DNA of 40,357 bases from assembly GCA_964635875.1 (NCBI GenBank), contig CAZWRK010000025.1:1-40357 (forward strand). Direction: 5' to 3'. This DNA is from CAZWRK01 sp964635875. GTDB taxonomy: Bacteria; Pseudomonadota; Gammaproteobacteria; Burkholderiales; Aquaspirillaceae. The position numbers and the translations under genes were made by a program. The stretch's first letter is position 1; every line of letters begins with the position of its first letter. The notes beneath the pieces were generated by a model. The model ran no database searches and was not told the DNA's origin. It saw nothing but the letters and a program-made list of their open reading frames with translations. Positions 7,351 through 14,715 of the stretch are shown piece by piece.

Positions 7351-8371
7351 GTGCGGAGAACACGTCCTATACGGGCCTGATTGAGCATCGTCTGAATCAT
7401 CGGACGACAGCTCTTCGGGAATTGTTCGTAGAACTCCGCAACCAGATCGCTGCAGATGTCGAGCTCGGGGTCGAGGTCTTCCGGCACCCAGACGAGCCGC
7501 TTGTGAGCCTTCAGGAGCGCTTCGTGCCGNNNNNNNNNNNNNNNNNNNNNNNNNNNNNNNNNNNNNNNNNNNNNNNNNNNNNNNNNNNNNNNNNNNNNNN
7601 NNNNNNNNNNNNNNNNNNNNNNNNNNNNNGGTCTTCCGGCACCCAGACGAGCCGCTTGTGAGCCTTCAGGAGCGCTTCGTGCCGGTTGAAGCGGTGCGCT
7701 TCGCTCGGGTGGCAGAAGCTGGCGCCGACCTGCAGGTACGGTCCGCGGTCGCCGCGGCGACGCTTCTTCGTCCGCACGAGCATCACGAGCCCGCAGGCCG
7801 GACCCTTCTTATCGGGCGAGCCTTTGAGCCATTCGAAGTCGGGGCCGCGAACGAGGCGGACGTACGGCCGTTCGGCTTGCCGAATCTCTTCGGCCTCCTT
7901 GCGGCAGAACGCCAAGTAATCCTTGCGGGTCGGAAATTGGCCGGTGTCGCACATCCGATCGAACGCGGCTTCTTCGAGACGCTGCTTGATCGACGCATGA
8001 CTCTCGTAGGCCTGCGCGTACCCGTCAGTGTAGAATTTGTACGAACCTTCGTACGTGTAGTGCGACTTGTCATGCGACCTGCGTGGTTCGCCGGTCTGCG
8101 CGTCGAAAAACCCGTCGGTAAAGGCTTGCCGGCGCTCCTGCTCTTGCTCGGCACTGTGAGCCTGTGTCTCGAAACACTGCCAGAGTTCGAGCACGACCTT
8201 GTTCTTCGAACGCCACAGGAAGAACACGGCAACCGGGTACGCAAGACCGAGCAGCGACGCCACCGGATGCCCGTTGGCGGCAGTGCCGCTGAAGACAATC
8301 AAGTACAGCACGGTCAGCACAAGGAAGACCACGCCACGGTTTTCGATCTTGTCGATGATGTTGTATTTCAT
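7347..8371 (-). CDS. Membrane protein interrupted by an assembly gap (289 aa after collapsing)
   Basis: The N-terminus holds two likely membrane segments (GVVFLVLTVLYLIVFSG and PVASLLGLAYPVAVFFLW). A long soluble Arg/Glu-rich part follows with a basic KRRRGDRG patch. In the given sequence the frame runs into 100 Ns. Removing the Ns and one of the two identical 55-bp flanks removes 155 bp. The remainder is 870 bp, exactly 290 codons, ending in a TGA that overlaps the ATG of the next gene. The gene is therefore almost certainly intact in nature. No family is recognised. A cell-envelope or superinfection role is possible but unproven. Confidence 0.65.
7475..7684. repeat. Identical 55-bp copies flanking the scaffold gap
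   Basis: The 55 bases at 7475-7529 and at 7630-7684 are identical (both begin GGTCTTCCGGCACCC and end GCTTCGTGCCG). They abut the N run on either side. This is the footprint of two contigs whose ends overlap by an assembler k-mer length and were scaffolded without being merged. Confidence 0.85.
7530..7629. other. Assembly gap of 100 Ns
   Basis: Exactly 100 undetermined bases, the default size for a gap of unknown length. The flanking identical 55-bp copies and the restored reading frame both argue that no sequence is really missing here. Confidence 0.95.
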
Positions 8372-8697
8372 GGGTCTAGGTCGAGCTCTCCGGATTTGGG
8401 AATTGGGTTTTGGTCGGCCTCGACGACCAGCGGTTCTTGGTACCGCTTGACGAAGGATGCCAGCTGCCGCTCAAGACGCTTGATCTCTTGCGAGCAGTAG
8501 TCTTTGCAGACGGTGACAGCTTCCGCTTCCGAAAACCGCCACAGTTTCCACCGGGTAAGTTGAAACGTCTCGATACGCGAACCGTTGATCCGCACGCTGA
8601 CACGTTTCGCCGTCCGGGAAACCAGCGGGTACTTGGTGATCAGCGGCGGCGTCGTGTTCCCGATCGTGATCACCCAGACGAATTTTTCGTCAGCCAT
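8368..8697 (-). CDS. Hypothetical protein (109 aa)
   Basis: A small alpha/beta protein. It has strands at the start (EKFVWVITIGNTTPPLITKY, then AKRVSVRINGSRIETFQL) and a helical basic part (CSQEIKRLERQLASFVKRYQ) that could form a short coiled coil. It is ATGA-coupled to the downstream membrane-protein gene, which suggests they are made together. No family is recognised. Confidence 0.65.
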   Translation of the reverse strand: MADEKFVWVITIGNTTPPLITKYPLVSRTAKRVSVRINGSRIETFQLTRWKLWRFSEAEAVTVCKDYCSQEIKRLERQLASFVKRYQEPLVVEADQNPIPKSGELDLDP

Positions 8698-9127
8698 TGA
8701 TCTTCAGGACGACGGGTTTGTTGGCACATTCCGAGTAGTCGAACGTCACGGCAGAACCGTTCGGATGGCGGGCACGCAGCTCACAGTTGCTTTCGCCGGA
8801 GGCGTCGAGCACAAGGTACAGCGTGAGGTCGCCCCAGACCATGAACTTGTCGCCGGGCCGCAGGTCGGCGATGTCGACGGGGATGCCGGCGTTGGTCGTC
8901 TGGTACCCGTCGGCCGAATAGACGCTGAAGGGCGGCGGGAGCTTCTGCCGGGTTCGGCCAGCAATCAGCGCGGCATTGTTCAGCCACCGGTGGAACTCGA
9001 TACCGGGGGCATTCGGGGTGAGGGTCGAGGTCGCGCGGGCGATAACCTTTTCCTCATCGGTCCCGACGACCAGGGGCAACTCACCCTGGGGAATCTTCTT
9101 GACGAAGGCATAGATGTAGTCGGACAA
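8690..9127 (-). CDS. Hypothetical protein (145 aa, TTG start)
   Basis: The start codon is TTG at 9127 with an AGGAA eight bases upstream. This is the first gene after the 550-bp non-coding region, so its promoter should lie there. The protein (first residues SDYIYAFVKKIPQGELPLVV) is beta-rich, with segments IADLRPGDKFMVWGDLTLYL and NCELRARHPNGSAVTF. It is probably a soluble beta-barrel-like fold. Function is unknown. Confidence 0.65.
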   Translation of the reverse strand: MSDYIYAFVKKIPQGELPLVVGTDEEKVIARATSTLTPNAPGIEFHRWLNNAALIAGRTRQKLPPPFSVYSADGYQTTNAGIPVDIADLRPGDKFMVWGDLTLYLVLDASGESNCELRARHPNGSAVTFDYSECANKPVVLKING

Positions 9128-9158
9128 GAGCTGTTCCTAATAACTCGGATCGGTTGTC

Positions 9159-9252
9159 GCCGAAATCTACACAGCAGCGACAAAAATGCGGCGAAATATA
9201 CAAATTTCCGACATTAAATGGCCGAAATATACAAAAATCGGACATATATTCG
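9159..9252. repeat. Three iteron-like direct repeats (30-32 bp) upstream of the TTG-start gene
   Basis: Three head-to-tail units lie at 9159-9190, 9191-9220 and 9221-9252. All share a core like CGAAATATACAAA (first copy CGAAATCTACACA), followed by a CGACA- or CGGACAT-like half. They are AT-rich in a GC-rich genome. The spacing of about three helical turns puts each site on the same face of the DNA, as in replication-initiator iterons or multi-site operators. They end 32 bp upstream of the start at 9127. Confidence 0.65.
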
Positions 9253-9676
9253 GAGCTGCAACTGTCAGAAGTTGCTTGATGCCAAGACTTTATGACTCGG
9301 GGCAAAATACTACGAGTCTTAAACGAGTTACACGCTGCGTCGTCGCCGCCTCCCTGGCGGTCGTCGTCGCCGCCGCAGGGTTCGGGAAGCATAGACACAA
9401 TGTCTATCCTGCCCCGTTTACCAAAACTGTTACCTGTAAGTGATAGCCCGGACGTTCGGGCCGTACCCCCATTGTTGTGTCACAACGCAGACAGTTTAGA
9501 CACCTCGTTCTATAGTAGCTACGCTACTACGCTTTTACAGGCCGCCCGCCCGTGGGGCGGTCGGTCGTCCTGTAAAAGCACGATGGTTGCAGGATAATAG
9601 GTCATGTAGACGCATAACAGAGCCACCTGAGCGTTCCTCGACCGAACTGCGTGTCCCCGGAGTCTGGCGCGCGCCC
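9253..9676. other. Non-coding region with a cluster of inverted repeats
   Basis: No convincing gene is present here; short open frames on both strands lack ribosome sites and protein character. Five dyads stand in a row: 9346-9360 (CCGCC/GGCGG), 9391-9407 (ATAGACA-CAA-TGTCTAT), 9474-9486 (GTTGTG-T-CACAAC), 9513-9529 (TAGTAGC-TAC-GCTACTA) and 9531-9579. The last pairs GCTTTTACAGG with CCTGTAAAAGC and has an inner CCGCCC/GGGCGG stem. Another weak one is CCCG/CGGG at 9447-9460. The large hairpin could terminate transcription of the 296-aa gene, but lacks a proper U tract. Origin, operator cluster or structured RNA are all possible. Confidence 0.6.
9391..9407. promoter_or_regulatory. Perfect 7-bp inverted repeat, operator-like
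   Basis: ATAGACA-CAA-TGTCTAT is a perfect dyad with a 3-bp spacer, the size of a typical repressor dimer site. It lies between the iteron-like repeats and the large hairpin. A regulator such as the RHH protein at 1006-1191 could bind it, but nothing in the sequence links the two. Confidence 0.45.
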
Positions 9677-10567
9677 CTATTGCGCAGGCGCGCTCTCAGG
9701 AGATTTCGTACTTCCCGAAATGGCCAGAGCCTCCGACCCGTCCGAAACCTGCAATGGGAAGTCCAAGTTGTAGGGTGAATACACCAACCCTTCCGAGTCT
9801 GGCAACAGGCTTCCATCCACCCCGAAATAGTTATCGGTGTAATGGTCATAGTACACGTCCAAATGGAGCGCGCCTTCCTCTTCCCGACCCTTCGGTGTGA
9901 ACGCCACCGTGTCGACCCGAGTGGCACGTCCTGGAATCCGCTCTTTGTGCAGGACCTGGAGGATCCGATGCAGCATGTCGTCCAGAGCCTGCGGGCCGAG
10001 CTCGTTGAGCTTCACCCTGTTGTAGGTCAGGTGCAGTAATTCCAGTTTGGCGTGTACCAGTCCGTTGAGGACAGCGATGTCGACGACGTCCGGGACGGTT
10101 ACCGTGATGTTGTGGATTTGATCCGACCAGACGGCCCCGGGGTATTCTGCGAACGGCAAGAGGTTCCGAATCTTTCCGGTAATGTTGGAGTAGCTGTTTG
10201 CCGGCAAACTGTCGGAATGCTTACCGAGTAGGTCCGCAATGTTTTCGATTTTGTTGTTGGCCATCCACAGGTTGAACTTTTTGGAGGCCGTCAAAGCGCT
10301 GACTGGAATCTGCCTCGCGGCATCGAGCGCTTTCTGTCGTTCCAGTTGCTGCAGCTGCGCTTTGTAGGCGGCACGGGCGGTATCGCGGTACGCATTGGCA
10401 AAATCTTCAGCGGCTACGTACTTTGCCTGTTCGGCACGTCGGCGTTCCTGCTCGGCTTGTTCCCGCGAGAGTTCGACGACGATCAGCTTGTCGTTCACGA
10501 ATTTAACTTCGGCACCGCCGAGAAGTACGGACGCCAGATCACTGGCGTTGGTGATAACTTTCTGCAT
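9677..10567 (-). CDS. Hypothetical protein (296 aa)
   Basis: The open frame is much longer, but everything upstream of 10567 is shadow of the 692-aa gene. The ATG at 10567 overlaps that gene's TGA as TGATG. The protein starts MQKVITNASDLASVLLGGAE. It has a coiled coil at residues ~35-80 (LSREQAEQERRRAEQAKYVA...), then a mixed domain with NLWMANNKIENIADLLGKHS and an acidic, aromatic C-terminal part (DVYYDHYTDNYFGVDG). It is coupled to the 692-aa gene, suggesting a joint role. Neither protein is recognised. Confidence 0.75.
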   Translation of the reverse strand: MQKVITNASDLASVLLGGAEVKFVNDKLIVVELSREQAEQERRRAEQAKYVAAEDFANAYRDTARAAYKAQLQQLERQKALDAARQIPVSALTASKKFNLWMANNKIENIADLLGKHSDSLPANSYSNITGKIRNLLPFAEYPGAVWSDQIHNITVTVPDVVDIAVLNGLVHAKLELLHLTYNRVKLNELGPQALDDMLHRILQVLHKERIPGRATRVDTVAFTPKGREEEGALHLDVYYDHYTDNYFGVDGSLLPDSEGLVYSPYNLDFPLQVSDGSEALAISGSTKSPESAPAQ

Positions 10568-12645
10568 CAGAATCGGCTCCGTGGTGTGTAGTTGGGATGC
10601 TTCTTGTCGAATTCCTTGTCGCGGTATTTGTCTAATTCCGCCGGTTTCACCGGGTCCAGCCCCAACGCTTTGCGGCGGGCCTGGAAGGCGCTCTTGGAAA
10701 GGTAGACGCCGACACCGATCGGCAGCTTGCGCCAGGGATTCTTGACGACCCAATCCATCGGATCGAGTTTGTCCAGAATGCAGTTGCCGCCGTAGGGCTC
10801 GTACGTCGAGTAGTAGTCCCGCAGCTGTACCGGCAGATCGGTTACCGGTACGCCGGTCAGAATCGAAATCTCGTGCGGGATGTTGGCGATGAATTCGAAG
10901 TAGAGCGTGGCGAGCTTGCCGTTGTCGTAGCAGCCGTGGCGATACTTGTGCCGCTGATTGTAGCCGGCGTGCAGCATCGCCATCGGCGTATCGCGGTCCA
11001 GGTATCGGATGTACTTGAACCCGAAGGAGCCGCCGTCGTGGTGCCCGATATGCTGCAGCAGATTCCGCTGTGTCGGGATTAGTAGGTCGTCGACGGTATG
11101 CTTCGTGAACGTCTCTTCTTCCTTGTATCCCCGGGGTCGAAAGGTATCGACCGTCAGGTCCATCCGGGCCGCGGCTTCCAGCAGGAACTCCGCGTTTTCC
11201 CGGACGGCCTTGCAGAACCACTTCATGACTTTGACGTGGTTCTTCTTGAAGTCTGTTTCTACTAACAGGTTGATCGCCACGGCTTGGTTGTAGCGTGCCG
11301 ACCAGATTTGGGCCGCCCGCAGCTCCGCCGGCGTACCGAACTCCGTCGGCACCATCGGCATCAGCTGCGTGTCTTCGACTTCGTCGGTCCAGCGATCGCG
11401 GATTTCCAGTTTCTTGATCAGCTTCTTGGCGGCCGGCGACATCTCGCCCAACAACAACTGTCCGCGGTCATTCTGCAGCAGGTTGAGCAGTTCGTCGGGC
11501 ACCTGCGGAGCGAAATCCCGTTCGAACGCCGCGTTCTCCCGAGTCGGCTCCGACTCCCACTGATCGATCAGCTTTTCGGTCGTGATGTCGACCTTGTGGA
11601 GCTGCGGCAGGACGACGGGTTGGAAGCCGTCCAGACGCATGAGGGCCGTACCGGCTTGGTTGCCGGTCTGGACCATCTCGCTGGTGTAGGACTGCTCGGG
11701 CAGCTGGAGGTTGCGGGCGAAGTGCTCCTCTTCGATCTTGCCGAACACCATGATCGTCCACAGGAAGACGTCGGGCTCCAGCTCGTTGAGCTGCTTGAGC
11801 CGACAGGCCTGCGTGTCGTAATGCACGAGTCCCGGTTTCCCGGGAACGTGCGTGCCGGCCTTTTCGCCTTCCAGCTCAAGCAGCTCGTACGGGAAGTGAT
11901 GCTCACCCCAGCGTTTTTCGAGTGCCCTGTCCGGCCGCCGCGTCATCCGTTTCTGACCCGGATGCGAGAAGCTCGGTTTGTCGGTCAGTAGCGTCAGCGT
12001 GCCGCCGTTCCAGCAGGCGAACACGAAGTAGTTGAACAGCTCGTCGTAGTTGTCGCGGATCATGCACAGACTGACGCCGTATTCGGGCTGCTGGGCGACG
12101 GCCTCGACGAGGCTGTTGATGTTCATGAACGAGAGCACCCACTTGTTGTAGCCGGCCTTGGGCGTGCGGCTGGGTGCTCGTACGAATTGGTAGCGTTTGA
12201 ACCGCTGCACGCTCCGCAGCACGTCGCGACGCAGCATGCCGATCCAGGCTCGGTCGGCGGCGTGCTCGTAGGCCGCCGGCTTGCCGTCATAGTGGGCGAT
12301 CGCCGTTTTGAGCGTCTCGTCGAAGTCGGTGACCGCCTCGGCGATCTCCGGCAACGCCAGCTGCTTGTGCAGCTTGTGCGTCAGCCGGATCGTCTTCATG
12401 AAATCGGCTTCGCGTTCGTAAATTTCGCGAAGCGAGAAGGTCGTATGCTGCTTGGCTTGCTCGAGCAAGGCCCGCAGCACCATCGCCGTCGTGACGCCGG
12501 TGTCGTCGAGCTCCAGGGATTCCTGGAGCTCTTCGACGGTCATCCGCGCTTCCCAGTCGCGAATCGATTTACCCTTCTGCTTGTAGCCCGTCAGCTTCAG
12601 CCACAGCTTGAGCGCCGTCTGAAGTTTTTCGTGCAGTTCGCTCAT
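10567..12645 (-). CDS. Large protein of unknown function (692 aa)
   Basis: One of the largest genes of the window. The N-terminal ~150 residues are helical (MSELHEKLQTALKLWLKLTG...). The centre has mixed segments such as ELFNYFVFACWNGGTLTLLT and LWTIMVFGKIEEEHFARNLQ. The C-terminal third includes RNLLQHIGHHDGGSFGFKYI and YNQRHKYRHGCYDNGKLATL, and the end is Lys/Arg-rich. I see no Walker A motif, polymerase motif or Cys cluster. The ATG directly follows the stop of the downstream-numbered gene's neighbour (TAGATG). It could be a structural or DNA-metabolism protein, but the sequence alone does not say which. Confidence 0.75.
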   Translation of the reverse strand: MSELHEKLQTALKLWLKLTGYKQKGKSIRDWEARMTVEELQESLELDDTGVTTAMVLRALLEQAKQHTTFSLREIYEREADFMKTIRLTHKLHKQLALPEIAEAVTDFDETLKTAIAHYDGKPAAYEHAADRAWIGMLRRDVLRSVQRFKRYQFVRAPSRTPKAGYNKWVLSFMNINSLVEAVAQQPEYGVSLCMIRDNYDELFNYFVFACWNGGTLTLLTDKPSFSHPGQKRMTRRPDRALEKRWGEHHFPYELLELEGEKAGTHVPGKPGLVHYDTQACRLKQLNELEPDVFLWTIMVFGKIEEEHFARNLQLPEQSYTSEMVQTGNQAGTALMRLDGFQPVVLPQLHKVDITTEKLIDQWESEPTRENAAFERDFAPQVPDELLNLLQNDRGQLLLGEMSPAAKKLIKKLEIRDRWTDEVEDTQLMPMVPTEFGTPAELRAAQIWSARYNQAVAINLLVETDFKKNHVKVMKWFCKAVRENAEFLLEAAARMDLTVDTFRPRGYKEEETFTKHTVDDLLIPTQRNLLQHIGHHDGGSFGFKYIRYLDRDTPMAMLHAGYNQRHKYRHGCYDNGKLATLYFEFIANIPHEISILTGVPVTDLPVQLRDYYSTYEPYGGNCILDKLDPMDWVVKNPWRKLPIGVGVYLSKSAFQARRKALGLDPVKPAELDKYRDKEFDKKHPNYTPRSRF

Positions 12646-13053
12646 CTAAGGCTGCCGCGGTTTGAGCAGGTAGGCGATGCCGTTACCTAGTTTTGTCTCG
12701 TCGATTTCTGCGAGTAGGCGAAACGAAGGCGGCGAGGTATTAAATTCGATAAGTTCGCGAATTTCCGGCGGAAGCTGGCAAAATTCATGCAGAATGTCGA
12801 ATAGTCGGAATTGGTCCAGCTCGGTCGTCTCGTCGCAAAGACTCTCGGTAAGCGCCACCAGCGCTACGACAGCCATCGGGTCCAGCACGCTCGTCGTCGG
12901 CGGCACGATCTTGCGAACAATGTTGAGCGTGGCGTCAATTGCGTCAGCGGGTATTATTTGCGGGATAAAACGTCCGGTTGTAATTGCCCAGTTGTAGACT
13001 TCCTCCATCGTACTTGTCGGGCTGAGTGTCGGCGGTTCGGCATCAAATGGCAT
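12646..13053 (-). CDS. Hypothetical protein (135 aa)
   Basis: The start is the ATG at 13053 (MPFDAEPPTLSPTSTMEEVY); the earlier part of the open frame is shadow of the preceding gene. The protein is acidic and mostly helical (TTSVLDPMAVVALVALTESL, then QFRLFDILHEFCQLPPEIRE). The hydrophobic stretch is short and flanked by acidic residues, so a soluble helical bundle is more likely than a membrane protein. It is the second gene downstream of the CRISPR array. Function is unknown. Confidence 0.7.
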   Translation of the reverse strand: MPFDAEPPTLSPTSTMEEVYNWAITTGRFIPQIIPADAIDATLNIVRKIVPPTTSVLDPMAVVALVALTESLCDETTELDQFRLFDILHEFCQLPPEIRELIEFNTSPPSFRLLAEIDETKLGNGIAYLLKPRQP

Positions 13054-13058
13054 GTGTG

Positions 13059-13394
13059 TTACCTGCGTTTCGGAATTGTGATTTCGCGCGTCTCCCCGTA
13101 AACGTCCTGGCCGCCCATCTTGCGAATCTCCGGCGCGGGAAAGGCGTGCACCATTGCCGCCTGGACGGCCTTCTTCAGCGACTTGGTGCCGAAGACGCGA
13201 ACGATTCGCCACGCGCGATCCGATTCGAACGTGACTTCGATATGGGCCGCCCGTGTTTCGTAGGGCGGCGTCTGCAACTGGCGGGCTTCTTCGGCCGAAA
13301 CACGACCGTGAGCTTCACCGCAGACGAACCTGTGCCAGTACGGCTCTTCAGTCAGCTCGACCTTCGGGACGGTCGGGTTTGCGGATTCGGACAT
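13059..13394 (-). CDS. Hypothetical protein directly downstream of the CRISPR array (111 aa)
   Basis: The start at ATG 13394 (MSESANPTVPKVELTEEPYW) lies 17 bp beyond the last, degenerate repeat; the longer open frame only reads through array repeats. The protein is alpha/beta, with AAHIEVTFESDRAWRIVRVF and a helix TKSLKKAVQAAMVHAFPAPE, and basic at its end. It is on the same strand as the array and effector, so an array read-through transcript would include it. No obvious Shine-Dalgarno is seen. It resembles no Cas protein I know. Whether it serves the CRISPR system is open. Confidence 0.65.
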   Translation of the reverse strand: MSESANPTVPKVELTEEPYWHRFVCGEAHGRVSAEEARQLQTPPYETRAAHIEVTFESDRAWRIVRVFGTKSLKKAVQAAMVHAFPAPEIRKMGGQDVYGETREITIPKRR

Positions 13395-13410
13395 GGTTGT
13401 GGAACAGCTC

Positions 13411-14698
13411 CTCGCAGTATAGGCCCTGCGCAGCCGTGGTATGGTTTGGACTCTCCTTGGTGTACTCGCAGCATTAAGGCCCTGCGCAGCCACTGGACGG
13501 TCTTCATCACTACCTGGACATTCGGTTGGAATACCTCGCAGCATTAAAGGCCCTGCGCGGCCTATGTATGGGTAGCAGCTCGCTCTTTCGCTGCACTTGC
13601 GTCCACTCGCAGTTTTTGAGGCCCTGCGCGACCACTGAACAGCAGTCGAATTTGATCAGGCAATGCGGACCGAGGTGCTCGCAGTATTAAAGGCTCTGCG
13701 CAGCCATTGAATAGACGGTAAAGCAAGACATACCGTCTCGCAGCGTTAAAGGCCCTGCGCGGCCACTGCACAAGCCAACCAAATACGGAGAAAATCCATC
13801 CGTCTGCATCGACTCGCAGCATTAAAGGCCCTGCGCGGCCGCTGAACACTGCTCGTCCGCCACCACTTCATCCGCGAAGATCATCTCGCAGCATTAAAGG
13901 CCCTGCGCGGCCACTGAACAGTTGCCGTGGTAGACCGTAGCGCGTCATCACGTCACCTCGCAGCATTAAAGGCCCTGCGCGGCCACTGAACAAACCATGC
14001 CGACCGCGCCGATCTGCTGCGTCAGGTCTCGCAGCATTAAAGGCCCTGCGCGGCCACTGAACATCACCAACATCACCGCGCAATCGATTTGCGAGTTCAG
14101 GCTCGCAGCATTAAAGGCCCTGCGCGGCCACTGAATTAGAAGATCACAGTAAAGGCTCGCAGCATTATAGGCCCTGCGCGGCCACTGAATACGCCCCGAG
14201 CGCCGGCTTAGCATCTTCTTCATCTACTCGCAGCATTAACGGCCCTGCGCGGCCACTGAATAGGTATCAAAGTGGTCACCGCACAAGTCAGCAACGTCTC
14301 GCAGCATTAACGGCCCTGCGCGGCCACTGAATACCGGCGGAGCCGATGGTCATGCTCAGCGGGTCCACCTCGCAGCATTAAAGGCCCTGCGCAGCCTATG
14401 TATGCGGCGCGCGAATTCGGCAATCCTCCGCGTACGAAAGATTCTCTCGCAGTTTTTGAGGCCCTGCGCGGCCTATGTATGGGCGCGTATGCAATCCGAT
14501 CGTGCTCGTAGCCCGCTCCTCGCAGTTTTTGCGGCCCTGCGCGGCCTATGTATGCCTCCACCACGCGGGCGCGCGTGCCACCGTCCTGCGACTCGCAGTT
14601 TTTGAGGCCCTGCGCGGCCTATGTATGGAGGGTACGTCAAGTTTATGGCTGCCCGTCGTAAACTCGCAGTTTTTGAGGCCCTGCGCGGCCTATGTATG
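13411..14698 (-). CRISPR. CRISPR array, 19 repeats and 18 spacers, two repeat families
   Basis: Plus-strand repeat starts: 13411, 13465, 13535, 13606, 13678, 13737, 13813, 13885, 13957, 14028, 14102, 14156, 14227, 14298, 14369, 14446, 14519, 14592, 14663. Repeats are 36 bp; the first two by coordinate are degenerate and slightly shorter. Spacers are unique, mostly 35-41 bp, with short ones of about 18 bp (14138-14155), 21 bp and 23 bp. Family A reads CTCGCAGCATTAAAGG...GGCCACTGAAYA. Family B reads CTCGCAGTTTTTGAGG...GGCCTATGTATG. Both share the core CCCTGCGCGG. Transcription is probably on the minus strand, like the effector gene. In that sense the repeat ends in a hairpin CGCAG-(11 nt)-CTGCG plus AG next to the spacer, the type V crRNA layout. 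Degenerate repeats at the 13411 end mark the leader-distal side. No leader is seen: 17 bp separate the first repeat from the effector stop. Confidence 0.92.
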
Positions 14699-14715
14699 GG
14701 CATCACCGTAACTGC

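Noticed and set aside
9081..9597. Short open frames across the non-coding region (105 aa minus; 85 and 101 aa plus)
   Set aside because: No ribosome sites, biased low-complexity content, and they overlap the iteron-like repeats and the hairpins.
13444..14662. Self-targeting spacers matching this window
   Set aside because: No match was noticed by eye, but I could not search exhaustively. An exact search of all 18 spacers on both strands would settle it.
13411..14698. Array as plain tandem repeat, iteron set or set of tRNA-like hairpins
   Set aside because: Regular 36-bp repeats with unique ~35-bp spacers, a 3'-end hairpin in the repeat and an adjacent Cas12-like gene fit CRISPR better.
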